Shown here one piece after another: positions 33,790 to 41,548 of a stretch of 64,000 nt of DNA. The stretch is from Amycolatopsis taiwanensis DSM 45107. GTDB lineage: Bacteria; Actinomycetota; Actinomycetes; Mycobacteriales; Pseudonocardiaceae. The stretch spans positions 62,001 to 126,000 of the forward strand of contig NZ_JAFB01000022.1 in NCBI RefSeq assembly GCF_000519205.1, in the 5' to 3' direction. Both the position numbers and the translations under genes were made by a program. The first letter of the stretch is position 1, and each line of letters starts with the position of its first letter. The notes below the pieces were generated by a model that worked only from the letters and a program-made list of their open reading frames with translations, was not told where the DNA came from and made no database searches.

Positions 33790-35283
33790 ATGAGCACAGC
33801 CCGTACGACTAGCGTTCTTCCTGTCACGCCCGGAAAGATCATCGCTGTTCACCTCAGCTACTCCTCCCGTGCTGCCGAACGAGGGCGGCGTCCTTCCTCC
33901 CCCTCCTACTTCTTCAAGCCGTCAAGCTCGCTGTCCGCGTCCGGCGAGGTCGTCGAGCGTCCCGAGGGCACCGAGCTTCTCGCGTTCGAGGGCGAGATCG
34001 CGCTCGTGATCGGTACGGCGGCCAGAAGAGTCACCCGCGAAGACGCGTGGGACCACGTCGCGTGGGTGACCGCGTCGAACGATTGGGGCCTGTATGACCT
34101 CCGCGGGAACGACAAGGGGTCGAACGTGCGCAACAAGGGCCGCGATGGGTACACCCCCCTCGGCCCTCAGCTGATCGACGCTCGTTCGGTCGACCCGGCG
34201 GCGCTGCGCGTGCGCACCTGGCTGAACGGCGAACTGGTGCAGCAAGGCGAGACCGCGGGCCTCATCTTCCCGTTCGCGCAGATCGTCGCTGACCTGTCGC
34301 AGCACCTCACGCTCGAGCCTGGCGACGTCATCCTTACGGGCACGCCGGCGGGCGCCTCGGTCGCCAAACCTGGCGACGTCGTCGAAGTGGAAGTGGATGC
34401 GCCTGACGCGGCGGGGACGTTGACTTCGGGCAAACTCACGAGCCACGTGGTCGCGGGTCATGGTGGCTTCGACCCGGAAATCGGTTCCCTTCCTTCCGTC
34501 GACGACCGTCAGCGCGAGGAGGCGTGGGGTTCGCGCGAGGCGGCCGGGCTCCCCGCCGCGGCTCCGGCTCTCTCTCCCGAACTGCGTGCCAAACTCGTCG
34601 AGGCCCCTGTCGCCGCCCTCTCGCAGCAGCTGCGTAAGCGCGGTCTCGACAATGTCTCGATCGATGGGGTACGCCCGACCCGTCCGGGCACGAAGCTGGT
34701 GGGAGTGGCGAAGACACTGCGCTTCGTTCCAAACCGGGAGGACCTCTTCCGCAGCCACGCCGGTGGCTACAACGCGCAGAAGCGCGCGTTCGACGAGGTG
34801 TGCGAGGGCGAGGTCATCGTCATCGAGGCGCGCGGCGAAGCGGGCTCCGGCACTCTCGGGGACGTGCTCGCGCTGCGGGCCCTCGCGCGTCGCGCCGCGG
34901 GCGTCGTCACCGACGGCGGTGTGCGCGATTACGCGGCCGTCGCTGGTATCGACCTCCCCGTGTTCAGCAAGGGTCCTCATCCCGCCGTCCTGGGGCGCAG
35001 GCACGTGCCGTGGGACACCGATCTCACCATCGCGTGCGGCGGCGCGACAGTGCAGCCCGGCGACTTCATCGTCGGCGATGACGACGGCGTGATCGTCATT
35101 CCGCCCTCGCTCGCGGAGGAGGTCGCGAACGCGGCGCTCGCGCAGGAGGCCGAGGACGTCTGGATCGCCGAGCAGGTCGCCGCGGGTCACCCCGTCGAGG
35201 GCCTGTTCCCCATGAACGCACAGTGGCGTGAGAAGTACGACGCAGCCAAGGAAGCAGGCGATTCGAATGACCGGGAAACCTAG
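33790..35283 (+). CDS. HpaG-like fumarylacetoacetate hydrolase family protein fused to an RraA domain
   Basis: A 497-residue fusion. Residues 1-245 are an FAH domain (EGEIALVIG and ASNDWGLYDLR supply metal-binding acidic residues; GTPAG near 180), as in HpaG, which decarboxylates and isomerises the homoprotocatechuate ring-cleavage product. Residues about 265-470 are an RraA-family domain with its Arg-Asp pair (DGGVRDYAA). The ATG follows GAGAAGG. In the pathway the FAH domain would turn 5-oxopent-3-ene-1,2,5-tricarboxylate into 2-hydroxyhepta-dienedioate; the RraA part could perform the decarboxylation. An IS200/IS605 remnant starts right after the stop. Confidence 0.83.
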   Translation: MSTARTTSVLPVTPGKIIAVHLSYSSRAAERGRRPSSPSYFFKPSSSLSASGEVVERPEGTELLAFEGEIALVIGTAARRVTREDAWDHVAWVTASNDWGLYDLRGNDKGSNVRNKGRDGYTPLGPQLIDARSVDPAALRVRTWLNGELVQQGETAGLIFPFAQIVADLSQHLTLEPGDVILTGTPAGASVAKPGDVVEVEVDAPDAAGTLTSGKLTSHVVAGHGGFDPEIGSLPSVDDRQREEAWGSREAAGLPAAAPALSPELRAKLVEAPVAALSQQLRKRGLDNVSIDGVRPTRPGTKLVGVAKTLRFVPNREDLFRSHAGGYNAQKRAFDEVCEGEVIVIEARGEAGSGTLGDVLALRALARRAAGVVTDGGVRDYAAVAGIDLPVFSKGPHPAVLGRRHVPWDTDLTIACGGATVQPGDFIVGDDDGVIVIPPSLAEEVANAALAQEAEDVWIAEQVAAGHPVEGLFPMNAQWREKYDAAKEAGDSNDRET

Positions 35284-35311
35284 CGCGCAAGCCCGGCCGT
35301 TCAGGGCCGGG

Positions 35312-35455
35312 TTAGCGCATCAATTTCGGTCGACCGAGTGCGCGAGGTGGTCGTTGTTGCTGCTCGATGTACTGAGTGATGATCGACAGCGGTGCGCCGC
35401 CGCAGGACGCGGCGAAGTAGGACGGCGCCCACAGGTGTCCGTTCATCGAGTGTTG
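35312..35455 (-). pseudogene. tnpA: C-terminal fragment of IS200/IS605 transposase TnpA (Y1)
   Basis: Reading leftward, about 48 codons encode the C-terminus of a Y1 transposase, including LWAPSYFAASCGGAPLS and ITQYIEQQ, which match the usual TnpA ending. The N-terminal HUH metal site is missing. The fragment ends at TAA (35312-35314), just inside the left-end hairpin. Confidence 0.8.
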
Positions 35456-35456
35456 C

Positions 35457-36038
35457 CTCGACCTCGGACTCACCACGTTCGCGGTGCTGTCGAACGGCAA
35501 GACGATCAGCTCGCCGAAGTTTCTGCGCCGTGCCGAGCGCAAGCTCCGCAAAGTGCAGCAGAATCTTTCCCGCAAGGCGAAAGGTTCGAACAACCGCGCC
35601 AAAGCGCGCCTGCGGGTAGCGAAGGTGCACGCCAAAGTCAGGGACGCACGGACCGATTGGGCGCACAAACAATCCACGACGATCATCCGCGACAACCAAG
35701 CGGTGTACGTCGAGGACTTGTGCATCGTCGGGTTGGCGCGGACCCGGTTGGCGAGGTCCGTCCGCGACGCCGGCTGGGGGTTGTTTCTTCGCATGTTGGA
35801 GGACAAGGCCACCCGGTACGGGCGGACGTTTCACAGGATGGACCGCTTCTTTCCGTCGAGCCAGACGTGCTCGGCATGTGGTGCTGTCGATGGTCCGAAA
35901 CCGCTATCGGTTCGGGAGTGGACCTGCGCGTGTGGCGCTGTCCACGACCGCGACCTGAACGCGGCAAAGAACATCCTCGCGGCCGGACGGGCCGAGAGGC
36001 TAAACGCCTGCGGAGGGACCATAAGTCCTGCCGCTTAG
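35457..36038 (+). pseudogene. tnpB: 5'-truncated TnpB (RNA-guided nuclease family) gene
   Basis: About 193 codons in frame: RuvC-I motif LDLGLTTFAVLSNG starts at the deletion junction, followed by the bridge region, RuvC-II Glu in VYVEDLCIVGL, a zinc finger (CSACG and CACG) and RuvC-III in HDRDLNAAKNIL. All three RuvC acidic residues are therefore present, but the N-terminal recognition domains and start codon are gone. The first internal GTG (35484) would lose RuvC-I Asp. It is unlikely to make an active nuclease. Confidence 0.85.
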
Positions 36039-36132
36039 CGGAAGGCGAGTCCCGTTGAAACAGGAACCCACCAAGACGCCGCGTAGCGGCGTGGCAGGAA
36101 TCCCGGCCGTTCAGGGCCCGGAGGACGTCAAT
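36005..36132 (+). ncRNA. Possible omega RNA scaffold / right end of the TnpB element
   Basis: The tnpB 3' end and following bases (GGAAGGCGAGTCCCGTTGAA, a GACGCCGCGTAGCGGCGT hairpin, then the CCCGGCCGTTCAGGGCCC hairpin and GGAGGACGTCAA) have the layout of an actinobacterial TnpB guide-RNA scaffold. A guide would start at 36133 or thereabouts, in hpaE. Expression cannot be judged from sequence. Confidence 0.45.
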
Positions 36133-37635
36133 GACTCAGCAGCCAAGAGGCACGTCCCCGCAGACCTGCCCGACCGCATCCGCCACTACATCGACGGCGA
36201 GTTCGTCGACTCGCTCGACGGCGGCACGTTCGACGTGCTCGACCCGGTGTCGAACGAGACGTACGTGCGGGCTGCGGCCGGCCAGAAGGCCGACATCGAC
36301 CGGGCCGTGGCCGCCGCCCGCCGTGCGTTCGCGGAAGGCCCGTGGCCGCGCATGCTGCCGCGCGAGCGCTCGCGTGTGTTGCACCGCATCGCCGACATCG
36401 TCGAATCGCGTGACGCGCGCCTCGCGGAGCTGGAGTCGTTCGACTCGGGCCTGCCCATCACGCAGGCTCTCGGGCAGGCGCGCCGCGCCGCGGAGAACTT
36501 CCGGTTCTTCGCGGATCTGATCGTCGCGCAGGCCGACGACACCTTCAAGGTGCCGGGGCGGCAGATCAACTACGTCAACCGCAAACCTATCGGCGTCGCG
36601 GGCCTGATCACACCGTGGAACACGCCGTTCATGCTCGAGAGCTGGAAGCTCGGCCCCGCGCTCGCGACCGGAAACACTGTCGTGCTCAAGCCCGCCGAGT
36701 TCACGCCGCTGTCGGCGTCGTTGTGGGCGGGGATCTTCGAGGAGGCGGGCTTGCCTCAGGGCGTGTTCAACCTCGTCAACGGCCTCGGCGAGGACGCCGG
36801 CGACGCGCTCGTGAAGCACCCCGACGTGCCGCTTATCTCGTTTACGGGGGAGAGCCGCACGGGGCAGATCATCTTCGGCAACGCCGCCCCCTGTCTCAAG
36901 GGGCTTTCGATGGAACTCGGCGGCAAGTCGCCCGCGATCGTCTTCGCCGACGCGGACCTCGACGCCGCGATCGACGCCACGATCTTCGGTGTCTTCTCGC
37001 TCAACGGCGAACGTTGCACGGCCGGAAGCCGCATCCTCGTCCAGCGCGAGGTGTACGACGAGTTCGTCGAGCGCTACGCGGAGCAGGCGAAGCGTGTGAA
37101 GGTCGGCTACCCGCACGACCCCGCCACCGAGGTCGGCGCGCTCGTGCACCCCGAGCACTTCGAGAAGGTCATGAGCTACGTCAAGCTGGGCAAGAGCGAA
37201 GGCCGCCTCGTCGCGGGCGGCGGCCGCCCCGAGGGCTTCGAGACGGGTAACTTCGTCGCGCCCACCGTCTTCGCTGATGTCGCCCCCGATGCGCGCATCT
37301 TCCAGGAGGAGATCTTCGGCCCCGTCGTGGCCATCACCCCGTTCGACACCGAAGAGGAGGCCCTCGCCCTTGCGAACAACACGAAGTACGGCCTCGCCGC
37401 GTACGTGTGGACGAACGATCTCAGGCGCGCCCACAACTTCGCCCAGGCGATCGAAGCCGGCATGGTCTGGCTCAACTCCAACAACGTTCGCGACCTTCGC
37501 ACACCCTTCGGCGGCGTCAAGGCCTCAGGCCTCGGACACGAGGGCGGCTATCGCTCGATCGACTTCTACACCGACCAACAGGCCGTGCACATCACGCTCG
37601 GCAAGGTCCACAACCCCACGTTCGGGAAGAACTGA
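36055..37635 (+). CDS. hpaE: 5-carboxymethyl-2-hydroxymuconate semialdehyde dehydrogenase
   Basis: NAD-dependent aldehyde dehydrogenase that oxidises the homoprotocatechuate ring-cleavage semialdehyde. The catalytic Cys is in NGERCTAGSRIL (near residue 321 from the TTG), Glu in MELGGKSP, and TPWNTPF lines the cofactor site. The start is uncertain: the reading frame is open into the transposon end, with TTG at 36055 (GGAAGG 9 bases upstream) or GTG at 36091 as starts. An ATG at 36131 directly beyond the transposon end is out of frame by one base. The natural beginning of the protein is probably near PADLPDRIRHYIDGEF. It continues the hpa operon and precedes hpaD. Confidence 0.9.
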   Translation: MKQEPTKTPRSGVAGIPAVQGPEDVNDSAAKRHVPADLPDRIRHYIDGEFVDSLDGGTFDVLDPVSNETYVRAAAGQKADIDRAVAAARRAFAEGPWPRMLPRERSRVLHRIADIVESRDARLAELESFDSGLPITQALGQARRAAENFRFFADLIVAQADDTFKVPGRQINYVNRKPIGVAGLITPWNTPFMLESWKLGPALATGNTVVLKPAEFTPLSASLWAGIFEEAGLPQGVFNLVNGLGEDAGDALVKHPDVPLISFTGESRTGQIIFGNAAPCLKGLSMELGGKSPAIVFADADLDAAIDATIFGVFSLNGERCTAGSRILVQREVYDEFVERYAEQAKRVKVGYPHDPATEVGALVHPEHFEKVMSYVKLGKSEGRLVAGGGRPEGFETGNFVAPTVFADVAPDARIFQEEIFGPVVAITPFDTEEEALALANNTKYGLAAYVWTNDLRRAHNFAQAIEAGMVWLNSNNVRDLRTPFGGVKASGLGHEGGYRSIDFYTDQQAVHITLGKVHNPTFGKN

Positions 37636-37664
37636 CCGCCGCGGCTCACGCAAGGACGCATGAC

Positions 37665-38825
37665 ATGACGCACATCGACGACCGCACTCTCACTTCTTCC
37701 GGCTTCTACCTGAGCCAGGAGGCACCCATCCAATCCGACAACCCGATCCCCACCCCATCCTCGCCGGCACCGGACATCCTCCGGTGCGCGTACATGGAAC
37801 TCGTCGTGACCGACCTCGCTGCCTCGCGCGAGTTCTACGTCGACGTGCTGGGCCTCACGGTCACCGAGGAGGACGACGAGGTTGTCTACCTGCGCAGTCT
37901 CGAAGAGTTCATCCACCACAACCTCGTCCTGCGCAAGGGATCCGTTGCGGCCGTCGCTGCATTCTCCTACCGCGTGCGGACGCCTGCGGACCTCGACCGG
38001 GCCGCTGCCTTCTACACCGAGCTCGGATGCCGCGTGGAGCGCCGTAAAGAGGGTTTCGTCAAGGGCATCGGCGACTCGGTGCGGGTGGAAGACCCGCTTG
38101 GGTTCCCGTACGAGTTCTTCTACGAGGTCGACCACGTCGAGCGCCTCGCGTGGCGGTACGACCTCTACACGCCGGGCGCGCTCGTGCGTCTCGACCACTT
38201 CAACCAGGTCACTCCCGACGTGCCGCGCGCCGTGCGCCACTACCAGGACCTCGGCTTCCGCGTCACGGAGGACATCCAGGACTCCGACGGCGTGGTCTAC
38301 GCCGCTTGGATGCGCCGCAAGCCGACCGTCCACGACACCGCCATGACGGGTGGCGACGGCCCTCGCATGCACCACGTCGCCTTCGCCACGCACGAGAAGC
38401 ACAACATTCTCGCGATCTGCGACAAGCTCGGCGCCCTGCGTCGCTCCGACGTCATCGAGCGCGGGCCCGGCCGCCACGGCGTCTCCAACGCGTTCTACCT
38501 CTACCTGCGCGATCCCGACGGCCACCGGGTGGAGATCTACACGCAGGACTACTACACGGGCGACCCCGACAACCCGGTCGTCACCTGGGATGTGCACGAC
38601 AACCAGCGCCGCGACTGGTGGGGCACGCCCGTGGTCCCGAGCTGGTACACCGAGGCCTCGCTAGTGCTCGACCTCGACGGCAATCCGCAACCCGTCGTCG
38701 CCCGCACCGACGCGAGCGAAATGGCCGTCACGATCGGCGCCGACGGCTTCTCCTACACGCGCCGCGACAACGAGGACACGCCGGAGCGGAAGCAAGGCGA
38801 GTACAAGCTCGGCCACCAGCTCTAG
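37665..38825 (+). CDS. hpaD: Homoprotocatechuate (3,4-dihydroxyphenylacetate) 2,3-dioxygenase
   Basis: Type I extradiol dioxygenase of 386 residues that cleaves the ring of 3,4-dihydroxyphenylacetate. The metal ligands are H178 (RLDHFN), H237 (MHHVAF) and E290 (HRVEIY), and the second-sphere acid-base His is H223 (TVHDTA). These align with H155, H214, E267 and H200 of Brevibacterium fuscum HPCD at a constant offset of 23, so this protein has about 23 extra N-terminal residues but is otherwise collinear with HPCD and Arthrobacter MndD. Fe(II) or Mn(II) could be used. The stop codon is the first part of the second 38-bp repeat. Confidence 0.96.
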   Translation: MTHIDDRTLTSSGFYLSQEAPIQSDNPIPTPSSPAPDILRCAYMELVVTDLAASREFYVDVLGLTVTEEDDEVVYLRSLEEFIHHNLVLRKGSVAAVAAFSYRVRTPADLDRAAAFYTELGCRVERRKEGFVKGIGDSVRVEDPLGFPYEFFYEVDHVERLAWRYDLYTPGALVRLDHFNQVTPDVPRAVRHYQDLGFRVTEDIQDSDGVVYAAWMRRKPTVHDTAMTGGDGPRMHHVAFATHEKHNILAICDKLGALRRSDVIERGPGRHGVSNAFYLYLRDPDGHRVEIYTQDYYTGDPDNPVVTWDVHDNQRRDWWGTPVVPSWYTEASLVLDLDGNPQPVVARTDASEMAVTIGADGFSYTRRDNEDTPERKQGEYKLGHQL

Positions 38826-39019
38826 AGACTGTTTTGAAGTGGTTTGCATGGCGGTGCGGGTAGCGGAACCTCCAGGCGGTCCCTGGCCCCGGGATCTCCT
38901 CCTCATGAATGCCAATTCACCACGTCGGAGCTGTCCTCGCCAGGAACCACCTCAGAACCCGCGGCGGTGCAAGGTGACGGCCCACCGCAAGCGGCTCCGC
39001 CGCTTTGAAACACCACCTA
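38821..39019. repeat. 38-bp intergenic repeat, copy 2, split by a 157-bp insertion
   Basis: Bases 38821-38846 and 39008-39019 together match the repeat at 33739-33776 except for one base. Between them is a 157-base insertion flanked by TTTG on both sides (38843-38846 and 39004-39007). Removing one TTTG plus the insert restores the uninterrupted repeat. Confidence 0.8.
38847..39003. mobile_element. Putative 157-bp MITE-like insertion with TTTG target duplication
   Basis: A non-coding insert, starting CATGGCGGTGCGGGTAGCGG and ending CGGCTCCGCCGC, precisely interrupts the 38-bp repeat and is flanked by the 4-base duplication TTTG. It encodes no protein. Its ends are only weakly similar to inverted repeats. 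The precise junction and duplication argue for insertion rather than divergence. Confidence 0.6.
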
Positions 39020-39101
39020 AGCCCGCCAAATGATGCTTCCGGCTGCCGCGGCCCAGGCCTCGCCGCCGGAAGCGCCCCCTCCCGATTCACGGAAGGCCAT
39101 C

Positions 39102-39887
39102 ATGCTTGCCGAAGACACCATCACATCGCTCGCTGACGAGCTTGCGGAGGCAGAGCGGACACATGGTGTGATCCCACGCATCACCGCCCGATACCCTCAG
39201 GCGGCCGTCGAAGACTCGTACGCCATCCAAGATGTCTGGAAGAGGAAGAACCTCGCCGCAGGCCGCCGCCTCGTCGGCCACAAAATCGGGCTGACCTCCC
39301 ACGCGATGCAAGCGGCGACCGGCATCTCCGAACCCGACTACGGCGTCATGTTCGACGACACCGTGTGGGAGAACGGCGCACACATTCCCCACGACCGATT
39401 CTCGAACGTGCGCATCGAGGTGGAGCTCGCGTTCGTCCTGAAGGACTCGCTTGAAGGGCCGCACTGCACGATCTTCGACGTGCTGCGCGCGACGGAGTAT
39501 GTCACGCCCGCGCTCGAGGTACTCAACTCCCACATCGAGCTCGAAGGCCGCACCATCGTCGACACGATCGCCGACAACGCCGCCTACGGAGGCCTCGTCC
39601 TGGGTGGCAACCCGACACGGCCCGACGCCGTCGATCTCCGGTGGGTGTCGGCGCTTCTCTACCGGAACGAGACGATCGAGGAGACGGGCGTCGCCGCCGC
39701 CGTCCTCAACCATCCCGCGACCGGTGTGGCCTGGCTTGCGAACAAGTTGGGCCAGCACGGTGATCGGCTGGAGGCCGGAGAGGTGATCCTCGCCGGCTCG
39801 TTCACCCGCCCCATGTGGGTCGAGAAGGGCGACACGGTGCTGGCCGACTACGGACAGATGGGGACCATCTCATGCCGCTTCGTCTGA
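39102..39887 (+). CDS. hpaH: 2-oxo-hept-4-ene-1,7-dioate hydratase
   Basis: A 261-residue hydratase of the FAH-like/MhpD family that adds water to 2-oxohept-4-ene-1,7-dioate in the homoprotocatechuate pathway. The metal-binding carboxylates lie in RIEVELAFVLK, and GHKIGLTSHAMQ near the N-terminus and AGSFTRPM near the C-terminus are family blocks. The ATG at 39102 follows GGAAGG. It overlaps hpaI by 16 bases. It is separated from hpaD by the split repeat and the small insertion, so it may need its own promoter or depend on read-through. Confidence 0.93.
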   Translation: MLAEDTITSLADELAEAERTHGVIPRITARYPQAAVEDSYAIQDVWKRKNLAAGRRLVGHKIGLTSHAMQAATGISEPDYGVMFDDTVWENGAHIPHDRFSNVRIEVELAFVLKDSLEGPHCTIFDVLRATEYVTPALEVLNSHIELEGRTIVDTIADNAAYGGLVLGGNPTRPDAVDLRWVSALLYRNETIEETGVAAAVLNHPATGVAWLANKLGQHGDRLEAGEVILAGSFTRPMWVEKGDTVLADYGQMGTISCRFV

Positions 39888-40681
39888 ACCCCACCCTCCG
39901 TCACCGGCTCCGGGACGCCGACCGCACCCTCTTCGGCGGATGGGTGTGCTCAGGATCCCCGGTCATGGCCGAGATCATGGCCGGCTCGGGCCTCGACTGG
40001 GTGCTCATCGACATGGAGCACGCGCCCAACGGCCTCGAATCCACCCTCGCCCAGCTGTACGCCGTCTCCGGGTATCCCACGACGCCAGTCGTGCGCGTGC
40101 CGTCCCCCGACACCGTCATGATCAAGCAGGTGCTCGACCTCGGCGCGCAGACCATCCTCGTCCCCATGGTCTCGACCGCCGACGAGGCCCGAACAGTCGC
40201 CGAGGCCGCGCAGTACCCGCCCGCTGGCAGGCGTGGTGTCGGTAGCGCCCTTGCTCGTTCCGCTCGTTGGAACCGCGTCGGCGAGTACCTCCAGAACTCC
40301 GCCGAGCACGTCTCCGTCTTCGTGCAGATCGAGACGGCCGAAGGCGTCGGCAATGCCGAGGCCATCGCCGCCACCAGGGGCGTCGACGGTGTCTTCGTCG
40401 GCCCGAGCGACCTCGCCGCATCCATGGGTGTCCTCGGAAAGCAGACGCATCCCGACGTCGTCGCCGCCGTCCACCGAGCATTTGAAGGCGTCACCGCAGC
40501 GGGGAAACCCGTCGGCGTCAACGCCTTCGACCCGCAGACCGCCCACGCGTACGAGGAGGCCGGTGCCCGGTTCATCCTCGTCGGCGCCGATGTCGCGCTC
40601 GTCGCCCGAGCGTCGGAGGCACTCGCCGCATCTTTCATCCCGGACCCGGAAACCGGGCACGCCCAACGCCCCTCGTACTGA
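39872..40681 (+). CDS. hpaI: 4-hydroxy-2-oxo-heptane-1,7-dioate aldolase (HpcH/HpaI family)
   Basis: Class II pyruvate aldolase of 269 residues that cleaves 4-hydroxy-2-oxoheptanedioate to pyruvate and succinate semialdehyde, the final step of the homoprotocatechuate route. The catalytic His is in IDMEHAPN, the metal ligands in QIETAEGV (Glu) and VGPSDLA (Asp), and the GRRGVGSA loop is present. The start lies inside the end of hpaH, indicating translational coupling. The succinate semialdehyde would be oxidised by an aldehyde dehydrogenase, for example the one at 18921. Confidence 0.94.
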   Translation: MPLRLNPTLRHRLRDADRTLFGGWVCSGSPVMAEIMAGSGLDWVLIDMEHAPNGLESTLAQLYAVSGYPTTPVVRVPSPDTVMIKQVLDLGAQTILVPMVSTADEARTVAEAAQYPPAGRRGVGSALARSARWNRVGEYLQNSAEHVSVFVQIETAEGVGNAEAIAATRGVDGVFVGPSDLAASMGVLGKQTHPDVVAAVHRAFEGVTAAGKPVGVNAFDPQTAHAYEEAGARFILVGADVALVARASEALAASFIPDPETGHAQRPSY

Positions 40682-40826
40682 TCACGAAAGAGCGCAAGCA
40701 ACGACCGATCGACGGTCTGAGCAAACCCACCGAGGACCGTCCAAGATCCTTGACACACCTGGATTTCAGCTGGCTGATAGCGTTCGTTCGAGCGCAACAT
40801 CGGTGACTATGTGGTGAGGAGCGGTC

Positions 40827-41453
40827 TTGACGAACGAGGGGGTAGAGGCCGTGCGGCGCGTGCGTGTGTCTCAGGCGGGCCGGCTGACCACGGCAGTGGT
40901 AGCCCTGGCGCTGGGGCTGACCGCGTGCGGGTCGAAGGACACGGGGACCACCGGTACCGGCACGTCGCCCGTGTCGGTACCCGCCGCATCGGCGCCGTCC
41001 GGTTCCGCGTCGGCGTCGTCGAACAACACGGACTCCGCCGGTGGCGCCAGGACGCCCGGCGAAGCGGTGTCAGCCTGGGTTACCCAGATTCTGCAGGAGG
41101 AGTACACCAAGGCGTGCCAGTCGAGCGCGGTGGTGGCGGCTGAGGCCGGCCAGGATCCCGCGACGATGTGTGAGAGCGGCGGCGGTGCGGTTTCTTCGAT
41201 GAAGCACCTTCACGATGCGTGGGCGAAGCCGGGCATCACGCTGCCGCCCGCTGCGAAGGTGAAGGTGGACGACGTCGACCCGAAGGGCGACACCGCGACA
41301 GTGCCGGACACCTCGATCAAGCTCGGCGACAAGTCGCTCCGTGACCTCGAACTGATCGGTTCCTCGGGCGACACGAGTTCGTTCCGGCTGGACCTGCAGG
41401 TGGTGAAGAAGGACGGCGCCTGGTATGTCGGCGGCATGGACATAAGTGCGTGA
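40827..41453 (+). CDS. Putative lipoprotein of unknown function
   Basis: A 208-residue secreted lipoprotein. A hydrophobic signal region (TTAVVALALGLTAC) ends in a lipobox with Cys34, followed by a Ser/Thr/Gly/Pro-rich linker and a folded C-terminal domain of about 130 residues resembling actinobacterial DUF4878-type lipoproteins. The TTG at 40827 has GAGGAG at a good distance; a TTGACA at 40750 may be the -35. It is not obviously related to its neighbours in function. Confidence 0.8.
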   Translation: MTNEGVEAVRRVRVSQAGRLTTAVVALALGLTACGSKDTGTTGTGTSPVSVPAASAPSGSASASSNNTDSAGGARTPGEAVSAWVTQILQEEYTKACQSSAVVAAEAGQDPATMCESGGGAVSSMKHLHDAWAKPGITLPPAAKVKVDDVDPKGDTATVPDTSIKLGDKSLRDLELIGSSGDTSSFRLDLQVVKKDGAWYVGGMDISA

Positions 41454-41548
41454 CTCCGGCCACCGGAGTGTCCACAGCGGACGTCTGGGCGCGGTAGCTG
41501 CTTGAACAGGCGTCCGGTGCGGACGAGTCGAAGTGCCGGCCACCGCGG

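Larger units (their letters stand above)
35284..36132. mobile_element. Internally deleted IS200/IS605-family element with both ends retained
   Basis: Contains the 3' part of tnpA (minus strand) and the 3' two-thirds of tnpB (plus strand) joined near 35456. The two genes normally diverge from a central gap; here that centre, including both gene starts, has been deleted. The left end holds the hairpin CCCGGCCGTTCAGGGCCGGG at 35292-35311, and a nearly identical sequence at 36102-36119 (CCCGGCCGTTCAGGGCCC) lies in the right end, followed by GGAGGACGTCAA. The element cannot move by itself, but its ends might be used by a complete relative elsewhere in the genome. Confidence 0.85.

Noticed and set aside
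36131-36520. A 129-codon frame starting at the ATG directly after the transposon end
   Set aside because: It is off by one base from hpaE, is Ser/Thr/Arg-rich and without motifs. The ATG itself is noted as a possible former hpaE start.
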